Shown piece after piece: positions 1 to 5,159 of a DNA stretch of 5,937 nt. Numbering within the stretch: the stretch's first letter is position 1; the number at the start of each line of letters is the position of its first letter. A program made the position numbers and the translations under genes. The notes beneath the pieces were generated by a model. The model had not been told where the DNA came from and did no database searches. It saw only the letters and a program-made list of their open reading frames with translations. Source of the stretch: CAZDDW01 sp043811105 (GTDB taxonomy: Bacteria > Patescibacteriota > Patescibacteriia > UBA9934 > CAZDDW01); the NCBI GenBank assembly GCA_043811105.1, contig JBDRNK010000091.1, positions 1 to 5,937 of the forward strand. The letters run 5' to 3'.

Positions 1-70
1 GGTTGTTGTACTTATCAGCGATCTCACGACGCTGCACGGGAGTTAAACGAGTTTTTTTATGAATAGTCAT
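1..70 (-). CDS. Probable IS481-type transposase, N-terminal fragment (cut by window edge)
   Basis: The minus strand opens with ATG at 70-68 and reads 23 uninterrupted codons (MTIHKKTRLTPVQRREIADK, then YNN) before the window ends. A short basic start followed by 'TRLTP.QR.EI' resembles, from memory, the N-terminus of IS481-family DDE transposases, where it leads into a helix-turn-helix DNA-binding domain. The catalytic DDE core would lie outside the window, so neither intactness nor activity can be judged. The gene is divergent from the PLDc_N gene, and the palindrome at 74-126 begins four bases upstream of its ATG. No Shine-Dalgarno sequence is seen; the nearest G-rich stretch is more than 20 nt upstream. 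With so few residues it could instead be another small HTH protein. Confidence 0.5.
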   Translation of the reverse strand, partial: MTIHKKTRLTPVQRREIADKYNN

Positions 71-73
71 AGT

Positions 74-126
74 CGTTGTTTACATTTCTCATACCCCTAA
101 AGGATAGCGAGAAATTGTATACAACG
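74..126. repeat. Imperfect palindrome between divergent genes
   Basis: The left arm CGTTGTTTACATTTCTC (74-90) and the reverse complement of the right arm, CGTTGTATACAATTTCTC (109-126), match apart from one substitution and one inserted base. The 18-nt centre (91-108) has a further short imperfect pairing (TACCC with GGATA). It sits directly upstream of the transposase-like start and about 20 nt before the PLDc_N start. It may be an IS terminal inverted repeat facing a partner, or an operator controlling both genes. The sequence alone does not decide. Confidence 0.6.
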
Positions 127-147
127 CTAGTATATCTAACAAATAAT

Positions 148-507
148 ATGTTTAAAACTATAACGAAGTCAGCGATGTTTTCATCAGCTACAGTGTGGCT
201 GTGGTCAGTTGGTGTTCAGTTGGCACAGGCACAATCCAAATGTGTTATCAACGGACAGGAAGTCCCTTGTGAAGAATTTGGAAATCAGGTCAAAGGATTT
301 TTGGGTTGGGGTATTGGTATTTTTCTTCTTGCAGCAGTCATAGGAATTTCTGCAACGATATTTTGGATCATGATGATTATTCATGCTGCTCAACATGACA
401 TCGAAAATAAGGCGATGTGGATAATTCTAATGGTATTTACTGGAATTATTGGTGCACTTATTTATTACTTCGTTGTTAAACGAAATTTTAATAAGAAAGT
501 GGTCTAA
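148..507 (+). CDS. Small PLDc_N-domain membrane protein with signal peptide
   Basis: This 119-aa protein begins with a basic N-region (MFKTITKS), a hydrophobic stretch and a likely signal peptidase site after AQA (about residue 28). A short exported segment follows with two cysteines (C32, C41) spaced to form a disulfide. Two hydrophobic helices follow (about 51-79 and 89-110), joined by HAAQHDIENKA. The pattern of aromatic helix, short acidic linker, 'WIILM.F.GIIGALIYYFVVKR' matches the PLDc_N domain found at the N-terminus of cardiolipin synthases and as small stand-alone proteins. No phospholipase HKD motif is present, so it is not an enzyme; its role is unknown. I chose ATG 148 because the reading frame upstream of it has only a TTG start and crosses the palindrome. 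ATG 175 would damage the signal peptide's basic region. No Shine-Dalgarno sequence is visible. The basic C-terminal tail (KRNFNKKVV) sits oddly with a cleaved signal plus two-helix topology, which would place it outside the cell. Confidence 0.8.
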   Translation: MFKTITKSAMFSSATVWLWSVGVQLAQAQSKCVINGQEVPCEEFGNQVKGFLGWGIGIFLLAAVIGISATIFWIMMIIHAAQHDIENKAMWIILMVFTGIIGALIYYFVVKRNFNKKVV

Positions 508-534
508 TTATTTCTCAATACCAGACCACAACTG

Positions 535-572
535 ACCGGGGCAAGCCATGATCTTGACCCGGTTTTTCTTTT
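535..572 (+). terminator. Intrinsic terminator of the PLDc_N gene
   Basis: The stem ACCGGG-GCAAG (535-545) pairs with CTTG-A-CCCGGT (553-563) around a 7-nt loop, with a single G/A mismatch. A T-rich run (TTTTTCTTTT) follows directly. It lies 27 nt after the stop codon and isolates the upstream gene from the tRNA unit. Confidence 0.85.
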
Positions 573-598
573 GCTGTATTCTTCAAAACGAATATGAC
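571..598 (+). promoter_or_regulatory. Weak candidate promoter for tRNA-Leu
   Basis: TTGCTG (571-576) and TATGAC (593-598) are spaced by 16 nt and would start transcription about 20 nt before the tRNA. They match the -35 and -10 consensus at only 3/6 and 4/6 positions. The candidate is supported mainly by position, because the tRNA lies just after a terminator and needs its own promoter. The -10 element overlaps the hairpin at 596-613. Confidence 0.25.
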
Positions 599-613
599 AC
601 CCTTACGGGTGTC
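596..613 (+). other. Perfect 7-bp hairpin in the tRNA 5' flank
   Basis: GACACCC (596-602) pairs perfectly with GGGTGTC (607-613) around the loop TTAC, ending 11 nt before the tRNA. No T-run follows, so it is not a standard terminator. It could be part of the tRNA 5' leader trimmed by RNase P, or a leftover palindrome. Confidence 0.6.
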
Positions 614-624
614 GTTCCCAATAT

Positions 625-710
625 GCGGTCGTGGTGGAATGGTAGACACGCTAGCTTGAGGGGCTAGTGGGCGCAAGCCTGTGAGGGTTCGAGTCCCTCC
701 GATCGCACCA
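625..710 (+). tRNA. tRNA-Leu(GAG) with encoded CCA
   Basis: This 86-nt class II tRNA folds completely. The acceptor stem GCGGTCG pairs with CGATCGC (one G-U), with discriminator A and an encoded CCA. The D arm is GTG/CAC with GGT in the loop. The anticodon stem CTAGC/GCTAG closes the loop TTGAGGG, giving anticodon GAG (reads CUC and CUU, leucine). The long variable arm GGGC-GCAA-GCCT is capped by a GNRA tetraloop, and the T arm is GAGGG/CCCTC with loop TTCGAGT. The long variable arm together with the A discriminator supports leucine identity. No base appears anomalous. It lies alone between two terminators, with structured sequence starting at its last base. Confidence 0.97.
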
Positions 711-805
711 TCCCCCGTCGTCCCCCACTACTACGCAAAACTTGGTAGTGGGGGACTATGGGGGATGTTCCACATAGCCCGAACATAGTGAGGGCGACGT
801 GGGAC
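710..805 (+). other. Two abutting long hairpins downstream of tRNA-Leu (possible structured RNA or palindromic repeat)
   Basis: Hairpin 1 (710-731 with 745-766) has an outer stem ATCCCCC/GGGGGAT, then a G-U, a U-A and one C/U mismatch, then a perfect 12-bp stem GTCCCCCACTAC/GTAGTGGGGGAC around a 13-nt loop. Hairpin 2 starts at the next base: GTTCCAC/GTGGGAC (767-773 with 799-805, one U-G) and GCCC/GGGC (777-780 with 792-795), with a 3x3 internal loop between them. The wobbles are legal only in plus-strand RNA, the tRNA direction; the minus strand would have A/C mismatches there. The next element is the shared terminator at 826-853, so tRNA and hairpins are probably co-transcribed. It could be a trailer, a stable small RNA or a REP-like palindrome. 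I do not recognise a known RNA family. Confidence 0.7.
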
Positions 806-825
806 AATGCGCTGGCTGGCAAACC

Positions 826-853
826 AAAAAATACGGTTCAAACCGTATTTTTT
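826..853. terminator. Bidirectional intrinsic terminator
   Basis: AAAAAATACGGTT (826-838) is the exact reverse complement of AACCGTATTTTTT (841-853), with CA between them. Read either way it gives a GC-containing stem ending in a run of six T. On the plus strand it ends the tRNA-Leu unit. On the minus strand it starts one base after the stop codon of the convergent kinase-like gene. Confidence 0.9.
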
Positions 854-854
854 G

Positions 855-1592
855 TTAAAACATCCGATCTTTACCAACAATCACTTTTAATTTTTTCCGA
901 TCTAAAAGTATTTTAAATTTATTGTTTCGGATCTGGTGGCCGTCAAAAGACACAGTTATGGGATCCTTGGTTTCAAAAGCCAAGCGTTTAAAAATAACTT
1001 TGCTTTGCCCACCTTTTTTACCCCAGCGACCAGCCACGTCAACCAATACTTCAAGCTGACCATCTTTTGGATCAGCAACTTGCTTGTTAGTTATTACCTC
1101 GCCGACTCCCAAATTGCGAACAACAACATTTCCACCTGAAACCGGAGTCAAAATATATGATTGATCAATAACCATTTCTGCTTTTAATTTAGGAAATGGA
1201 ATTCCGGTGATAAAACGATAACCATTACACTTGCCAACATCAATCTTTTCGATTAAACGTTTAGAAATTACATTGCAAGCATCAGCACCCTCAGGAACCC
1301 CCATCATCTTTGCAATATTATTCGATTTTCCCAATGGAATAATTCCAAAGACTACTCCCGATTCAACCACGGCACTCAAAACCTTACAAAGAGTCTGGTC
1401 GTTTCCGACAATAACAACTGTTTTCACTCCATGCTTAACTTCATCAAGAATCAATTCATCAGCTCGTTTGAACAAAGCCAGCCGAGCAACTTTTCCAGTA
1501 ATTCCAAGATCAGCGAGCCGATTCTCGATTTTTAAAAGCTCTTTCTCATGCTTTTTATCCTGCACGAAATCGTCGTAGATGTAGTAATACAT
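855..1592 (-). CDS. Divergent diacylglycerol kinase catalytic-domain (YegS/DgkB-like) protein
   Basis: The 245-aa product follows the two-domain plan of the DAGK/YegS/sphingosine-kinase superfamily, which phosphorylates lipid alcohols with ATP. An N-terminal Rossmann-like half carries 'VVIVGNDQTL' (59-68), in the place of the nucleotide-binding VxGGDGT motif. 'IPLGKSNNIAKMMGVP' (85-100) is the counterpart of P.GT.ND.A..LG. The C-terminal beta domain has 'DGQLEVLVDV' (177-186), matching DGxLDVV, and 'VSFDGHQ' (214-220), matching the conserved DGE site. Two key sites are changed: GGDGT reads GNDQT and DGE reads DGH. The protein is also shorter than typical DgkB/YegS (about 300 aa). Activity as a lipid kinase is therefore uncertain; it may be a specialised or non-catalytic relative. 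The start is ATG 1592, without a Shine-Dalgarno sequence. It lies 82 nt downstream of the bactofilin stop with no terminator between, so readthrough is possible alongside its own promoter. Confidence 0.85.
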   Translation of the reverse strand: MYYYIYDDFVQDKKHEKELLKIENRLADLGITGKVARLALFKRADELILDEVKHGVKTVVIVGNDQTLCKVLSAVVESGVVFGIIPLGKSNNIAKMMGVPEGADACNVISKRLIEKIDVGKCNGYRFITGIPFPKLKAEMVIDQSYILTPVSGGNVVVRNLGVGEVITNKQVADPKDGQLEVLVDVAGRWGKKGGQSKVIFKRLAFETKDPITVSFDGHQIRNNKFKILLDRKKLKVIVGKDRMF

Positions 1593-1616
1593 TGGAATAT
1601 AATAGTTAGTCCAGAA

Positions 1617-1666
1617 CAGAGATTGTTATCTGACGGCAGAGATTGTTGTACTTAGAGTGTGATTGT
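1617..1666. repeat. Three short direct repeats at exact 20-bp spacing
   Basis: CAGAGATTGTT occurs at 1617-1627 and again at 1637-1647. A third, shorter copy of the core GATTGT is at 1661-1666. The GATTGT cores start at 1621, 1641 and 1661, exactly 20 bp apart, about two helical turns, so all copies face the same side of the DNA. They fill the gap between the bactofilin and kinase-like genes and overlap the candidate promoter. This layout is typical of sites for a cooperatively binding regulator, though no regulator is identified. Confidence 0.6.
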
Positions 1667-1669
1667 CAA
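1642..1669 (-). promoter_or_regulatory. Candidate promoter for the kinase-like gene
   Basis: On the minus strand a perfect -35 box TTGACA (1669-1664) is followed after 16 nt by AACAAT (1647-1642), a 4/6 match to the -10 consensus. The predicted start would leave a leader of about 40 nt. Both boxes overlap copies of the 20-bp-phased repeat. A second option is TATTAT (1604-1599), six bases before the ATG, which would give a leaderless mRNA but lacks a good -35. Confidence 0.35.
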
Positions 1670-1674
1670 TCCGA

Positions 1675-2097
1675 CTATTTCTCAATCTCGGTCTCATTGC
1701 CCATCTCTTCTTCTCTCTTGACCGCTTTTTTCTTTCCACTCTTACCTTCTTCTCCCATACTAATTTTCCCATTGATCTCAGCTCCGGCAGCCACGGTAAG
1801 AACCTGAGCTCTAATATCACCACTAACTCTTGAACTTTCCGTTAGTTCTAGCCGACCTTCAACTTTAATGTTGCCTTTAATTTCACCGGCAACAATTGCG
1901 TCAACAGCAGACACACTGGCATGAATCTTGGCTGTTTCTCCAACCTGTAAATGCTCGGCGGTTCTAACTGATCCGACGACCTCACCCTCGATCAGAACTG
2001 ATCCCTGACTGTTAAAATCTCCTTCTACCTTTACCCCTTGGGCAATGATAGTCTGTTGTTCGCTTTGTCCCATATGTTTTTTAGATTTCTTAAGCAT
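1675..2097 (-). CDS. Bactofilin (polymer-forming cytoskeletal protein)
   Basis: This 140-aa protein has the bactofilin (DUF583) signature. A short polar N-terminus leads to 'TIIAQGVKVEGDFNSQG' (16-32), followed by repeated beta-helix turns with G-hydrophobic-x-G spacing: 'GSVLIEGEVVGSV', 'HLQVGETAKIHASV', 'AIVAGEIKGNIKVEGRLEL', 'RVSGDIRAQVLTVAAGAEINGKISM' split across 90-114. Bactofilins polymerise without nucleotide into filaments that scaffold cell-shape, wall-modifying or polarity proteins at the membrane. The core spans about 15-115. A highly charged tail follows (KKKAVKREEEMGNETEIEK, 122-140), probably disordered. I took the first ATG (2097) because the promoter lies just upstream and it keeps a lysine-rich N-terminus; ATG at codon 9 is an alternative. 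No Shine-Dalgarno sequence is seen. No M23 peptidase gene, a common bactofilin neighbour, is present here. Confidence 0.92.
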   Translation of the reverse strand: MLKKSKKHMGQSEQQTIIAQGVKVEGDFNSQGSVLIEGEVVGSVRTAEHLQVGETAKIHASVSAVDAIVAGEIKGNIKVEGRLELTESSRVSGDIRAQVLTVAAGAEINGKISMGEEGKSGKKKAVKREEEMGNETEIEK

Positions 2098-2115
2098 ATC
2101 AATTTTATCGCCACA

Positions 2116-2143
2116 ATTTTACCACGTCTGGTTCTAACGTCAA
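2116..2143 (-). promoter_or_regulatory. Promoter of the bactofilin gene
   Basis: On the minus strand TTGACG (2143-2138; 5/6 to -35) and TAAAAT (2121-2116; 5/6 to -10) are separated by 16 nt. Transcription would begin around 2109, giving a leader of about a dozen bases without a ribosome binding site. It lies immediately after the argS terminator, consistent with a new transcription unit. Confidence 0.6.
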
Positions 2144-2168
2144 AATCAGTTGAATAAGAATTGTGTAC

Positions 2169-2193
2169 AAAAAGACGGAGTCATCAACTCCGT
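2169..2193 (-). terminator. Intrinsic terminator of the valS-tyrS-argS unit
   Basis: On the minus strand ACGGAGT (2193-2187) pairs perfectly with ACTCCGT (2181-2175) around a 5-nt loop. A C and then five T follow (complement of 2169-2173). The hairpin begins 14 nt after the argS stop codon. Confidence 0.85.
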
Positions 2194-2207
2194 GATTCAA
2201 AATTATT

Positions 2208-3914
2208 TTACATTTCATCTAGTGTCTCGATTCCAAGCAAGTGCATTCCGTTTTCCAACACCTGACGAACTGCGTCGACTGTGGCTAAACGAGAGGCAAC
2301 GACTTGATTTGACTTGGCCTGAAGTACCGGCACTGCTTCGTAGTAACTAGAAAATAGCTGAGCCAGATCAAACAAATATTGTGGCAGAGCTGAGATGTGA
2401 TTTGTTGAAGCTATACCAAGAATAACCTCCGGATATTCAGCCAGCTTAGAAAATAGCTGGCGCTCGATCGGTTCAGAAAATGATTCACCAACAACCTTTG
2501 GTTTAATTTTGGTTTTTTTCAAAATACTCTTAGCCCTGGTGATCGTGTACAAAATATACGGTCCGGAAAATCCCTCAAAGCTCAAAGCTTCTTTGATGTC
2601 AAAGATAATTATCTTATCTAGATCCTGACGAAGCATAGGAAACTTCATGGCCGCATAGGCGATCTTGCTGGCCACCTTATCTAATTGCTTATCTTCCCAA
2701 TCTTCATGTCGTGACTTAGTTTCCTGACGAGCCAGATCAATCATTTTGTCACGAAACTCTTCATAACGAATAATATTTCCTTTTCGCGAAGCCATGGCTC
2801 CACTCTTCAAAGTAACAAACTCATATGATAAATGAGATAGATTCTTTTCAAAACCCATTAACCTCAAACTGGCAAACAACTGTTGCATGGCCAATGACTG
2901 ACGAGCATCGATCACATAGATCGAACGGTCAGGTTGGTAATCATCTTCTTTACGTTCAGCCAAAGCCAGGTCTTTAGCATTGTATAGTAATGTACCATCA
3001 GTTCGTTTTAACAAATTCACTCCCAAGCCCTGCCCTTCTAAATCAACAATAATTGCCCCTTGACTCTCTCGAGCAATTCCATCCTTGATCAACTTTTCAA
3101 CAATCTGATGAGCACGCTTGGTTAATTCGCTTTCGTAATATTGAATATCCTTAGTCAGACCGAGTTCTTTAAAAATTCCGAAAATATAATCCAAAGACCA
3201 TTTACGAGTTTTTTTCCAAAGCGGTTGCCATTGTTTATCTCCACTTTCAAGTGCTAGATAGACATTACTTATTTCTTTTTTTATTTTTTTATTTTTTTCA
3301 CTGGCTTTAACAGCTTCAATGTAGGCCTGGCTTAAGAAACGATCGCGATCCTCTGGCTCTGGTTCCTCGTCTTTATGGAGTTTATCAATTGCCCACAAAG
3401 TTTGAGCAATATGATTTCCCAGATCGTTAATATATGAGGCAGCAACAACATCGTAACCAGAAGTACGAAAAATATTAATCAAAGCATTGCCAAGCACAAA
3501 GTTGCGCAAGTGGCCGACGTGAATTTCTTTTAAAGTGTTCGGCGCAGCATATTCCACCAGAATTCGGGTGCCTTGGCCTTGGGTTGAGGCACCAAATTTG
3601 TCCCCGGCAACAGCCACCTCTTTGAGCAAGGTTTGAGCGAATTTATTCAAGTCAAAGAAAAAATTTACATACGGACCGGTGGCCTGTACTTTACCGATTA
3701 GACCGTTAGGTTTAATTTTCTTTGCCAGTTTCTTAGCCAAATCAACCGGATTCTGCTTCTGGCCTTTGGCTAATTCAAAACAGGGAAAAGCCAAATCTCC
3801 CATTTCAAAATTTGGTGGGCTTTCCAAATCATCAATCGTTGGAACATAACCTTGACCCAAAGCAGCTTTGAGCATGGTTAAAATTTGAGTCTTGGCTTCC
3901 TGAATTACGTACAT
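2208..3914 (-). CDS. argS: Arginine--tRNA ligase
   Basis: The 568-aa protein charges tRNA-Arg with arginine using ATP, in the cytoplasm. It shows the class Ia ArgRS order. The N-terminal additional domain, which contacts the tRNA D-loop, includes 'PPNFEMGDLAFPCFELAK' (33-50) and 'ATGPYVNFF' (78-86). The Rossmann catalytic core has the HIGH-type motif 'IHVGHLRN' (131-138) after 'EYAAPNTLKE', and the KMSKS-type loop reads 'MASRKGN' (374-380). The C-terminal DALR anticodon-binding helical domain begins near 'GPYILYTITRAKSIL' (451-465) and ends 'LLGIETLDEM'. Length is within the usual range (about 550-590). The start ATG 3914 is two bases after the tyrS stop (TAG-TT-ATG), implying translational coupling, and no Shine-Dalgarno sequence is seen. 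A lysine-rich stretch (KASEKNKKIKKE, 203-214) is encoded by three consecutive A7 runs. All key residues are present, so it should be functional. Confidence 0.97.
   Translation of the reverse strand: MYVIQEAKTQILTMLKAALGQGYVPTIDDLESPPNFEMGDLAFPCFELAKGQKQNPVDLAKKLAKKIKPNGLIGKVQATGPYVNFFFDLNKFAQTLLKEVAVAGDKFGASTQGQGTRILVEYAAPNTLKEIHVGHLRNFVLGNALINIFRTSGYDVVAASYINDLGNHIAQTLWAIDKLHKDEEPEPEDRDRFLSQAYIEAVKASEKNKKIKKEISNVYLALESGDKQWQPLWKKTRKWSLDYIFGIFKELGLTKDIQYYESELTKRAHQIVEKLIKDGIARESQGAIIVDLEGQGLGVNLLKRTDGTLLYNAKDLALAERKEDDYQPDRSIYVIDARQSLAMQQLFASLRLMGFEKNLSHLSYEFVTLKSGAMASRKGNIIRYEEFRDKMIDLARQETKSRHEDWEDKQLDKVASKIAYAAMKFPMLRQDLDKIIIFDIKEALSFEGFSGPYILYTITRAKSILKKTKIKPKVVGESFSEPIERQLFSKLAEYPEVILGIASTNHISALPQYLFDLAQLFSSYYEAVPVLQAKSNQVVASRLATVDAVRQVLENGMHLLGIETLDEM
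3276..3298 (-). repeat. Triple A7 homopolymer tract inside argS
   Basis: The plus strand has three runs of exactly seven T (3276-3282, 3284-3290, 3292-3298) separated by single A bases, an 8-bp period. On the coding strand these are three A7 runs encoding the lysine-rich KNKKIKK segment. Such runs are known sites of polymerase slippage. Confidence 0.9.
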
Positions 3915-3916
3915 AA

Positions 3917-5110
3917 CTATTTAATACGAACAAAGTGTCTTTTGCCTTTTTGAATCACATCACCGGAACTGACTTCGGTATCATAAGATTCCACTTTTTT
4001 ATCATTAAGACGAACGCCACCGCCATCAAGATCACGACGAGCCTGCCCCTTACTTTGACAAAAACCGGCTTCAACAAGCACAGACAAGATATCAAAGTCT
4101 TTTGGTTTTAGTTCCGGCATATCTTCAGGTTTGTCTTTGCTTTGAATCACCTGAGCAAAATGATCTTGTCCTTTTTTGGCAGCTACTTCTCCGAGAAAAA
4201 CCTTAGTGATCTCAAAAGCCAGCCGTATTTTCAAATCACGCGGGTTGGTTCCGTTTTTCATGTCCTTATCCATCTGCCCAATCTCAGACATTGATATTGT
4301 TGTACAAGACTCAAAAGCCGGAATAATCATTCCATCGGTCCAACTCATTACTTTGCCAAACATGTCTTCCGGAGAGTCAGATAAAGCCACCATGTTTCCT
4401 TCACTCTTTCCCATTTTCTTTCCAGAAGTATCAACCAACAACCGAGAAGTCAAAACAAATTTTTCCTTATCCTTTAAGACCTTCATTAAAGTTCGCCCGG
4501 TCAACATATTAAAAGTCTGGTCATTGCCACCAACCTCACCATCAACATCCATGGCCACACAATCATATCCTTGCAAAAGCGGATAAAGAAACTCGTGCAA
4601 ATAAATCGGCTTCTCGTCTTTTATTCGTTCCTGGAACATGTCACGTTCAAACATTCTTTGAACAGTAAAATGCGAGGCCAGCTCAATAATTTCTTTCAAG
4701 GTCATCTTATCCGACCATTCACTGTTATATCGAAGTTCAACTGGATTTTGACCGGTAAAATCAAGGATGGCTTCAGCTTGCTTTTGATAGCCTTGGGCAT
4801 TTTCCAATACTTGCTCACGAGTTAGCTTCTGACGAGCAGCGGTCTTATCCGTTGGATCACCGATCATCCCGGTGAAATCACCGATCAAAAAAATTATTTT
4901 GTGCCCTAACTCTTGAAACTGACGCAACTTCAACATGGTAATTCCATGACCAATGTGTAGAGTCGGTGCAGTTGGATCGTATCCGGTATACAAAGTTAGC
5001 TGCTCCCCGGAGTTCAAACGCTTTTCTAAAAATTTGCGATCAGGATAAATCGCCTCAACCCCCCTGGTTAATATTTCTTCAATTTTATCTTTGTCAATTG
5101 AAACTTTCAT
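3917..5110 (-). CDS. tyrS: Tyrosine--tRNA ligase (TyrZ-like)
   Basis: The 397-aa enzyme attaches tyrosine to tRNA-Tyr in the cytoplasm. The class Ic catalytic fold shows 'LYTGYDPTAPTLHIGHG' (40-56) with HIGH at 52-55. 'FLIGDFTGMIGDPTDKTA' (74-91) follows, then the tyrosine-site helix 'YPLLQGYDCVAM' (176-187) and 'GGNDQTFNMLTGRTLM' (194-209). The KMSKS loop reads 'KKMGKSEGN' (231-239), with Gly in place of the first Ser. A C-terminal S4 RNA-binding domain (about 338-397: 'LVEAGFCQSKGQARRDLDGG..') contacts the tRNA. The sequence around the catalytic motifs looks like the TyrZ subgroup rather than E. coli-type TyrS. The length is normal. ATG 5110 gives the standard N-terminus. There is no Shine-Dalgarno sequence; instead a small hairpin (5111-5127) abuts the start codon. 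It is the middle gene between valS and argS. Confidence 0.96.
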   Translation of the reverse strand: MKVSIDKDKIEEILTRGVEAIYPDRKFLEKRLNSGEQLTLYTGYDPTAPTLHIGHGITMLKLRQFQELGHKIIFLIGDFTGMIGDPTDKTAARQKLTREQVLENAQGYQKQAEAILDFTGQNPVELRYNSEWSDKMTLKEIIELASHFTVQRMFERDMFQERIKDEKPIYLHEFLYPLLQGYDCVAMDVDGEVGGNDQTFNMLTGRTLMKVLKDKEKFVLTSRLLVDTSGKKMGKSEGNMVALSDSPEDMFGKVMSWTDGMIIPAFESCTTISMSEIGQMDKDMKNGTNPRDLKIRLAFEITKVFLGEVAAKKGQDHFAQVIQSKDKPEDMPELKPKDFDILSVLVEAGFCQSKGQARRDLDGGGVRLNDKKVESYDTEVSSGDVIQKGKRHFVRIK

Positions 5111-5127
5111 ATACTATTTTTTAGTAT
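5111..5127 (-). promoter_or_regulatory. Hairpin abutting the tyrS start codon
   Basis: ATACTA (5111-5116) and TAGTAT (5122-5127) form a perfect 6-bp stem around five T (A in the mRNA). In the minus-strand mRNA the stem ends directly at the AUG, where a ribosome binding site would be expected. It could modulate tyrS translation or be a chance AT-rich palindrome. It has neither the length nor the parts of a T-box leader. Confidence 0.4.
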
Positions 5128-5153
5128 GAACATCTTTGTATGACTTCTTCCAC

Positions 5154-5159
5154 ATTATA
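5154..5159 (-). promoter_or_regulatory. Consensus -10 box at the end of valS
   Basis: A perfect TATAAT on the minus strand (5159-5154) overlaps the valS stop codon and lies about 44 nt upstream of tyrS. No convincing -35 box is seen 16-18 nt upstream (the best is TATTAA-like), so an internal promoter for tyrS-argS is only a possibility. Confidence 0.22.

Noticed and set aside
3..14. TTGTTGTACTTA shared between 3-14 and 1643-1654
   Set aside because: A 12-nt match in different contexts (inside a coding frame versus intergenic) with no flanking similarity; likely chance.
76..147. Extended N-terminus of the PLDc_N protein from TTG 76
   Set aside because: It would bury the signal peptide 24 residues in and translate through the palindrome. 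ATG 148 gives a standard basic signal-peptide start.
711..766. G-quadruplex from the two G5 runs (750-754, 760-764)
   Set aside because: Only two G runs of sufficient length are near each other, and both are better explained by pairing with the C5 runs in hairpin 1.
758..913. Short plus-strand reading frame starting ATGGGGGATGTT, about 52 codons
   Set aside because: It runs through hairpin 2 and the terminator and then antisense into the kinase-like gene. It has no ribosome binding site and its product shows no family resemblance.
1231..1578. Long plus-strand frame opposite the kinase-like gene, and similar frames opposite tyrS, argS and valS
   Set aside because: These are antisense shadows of well-supported genes. 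Their translations are low-complexity Ser/Thr/Phe-rich sequences without domains.
5111..5154. T-box riboswitch before tyrS
   Set aside because: The 44-nt gap is too short for stem I, the specifier loop and the antiterminator, and no T-box sequence is present.
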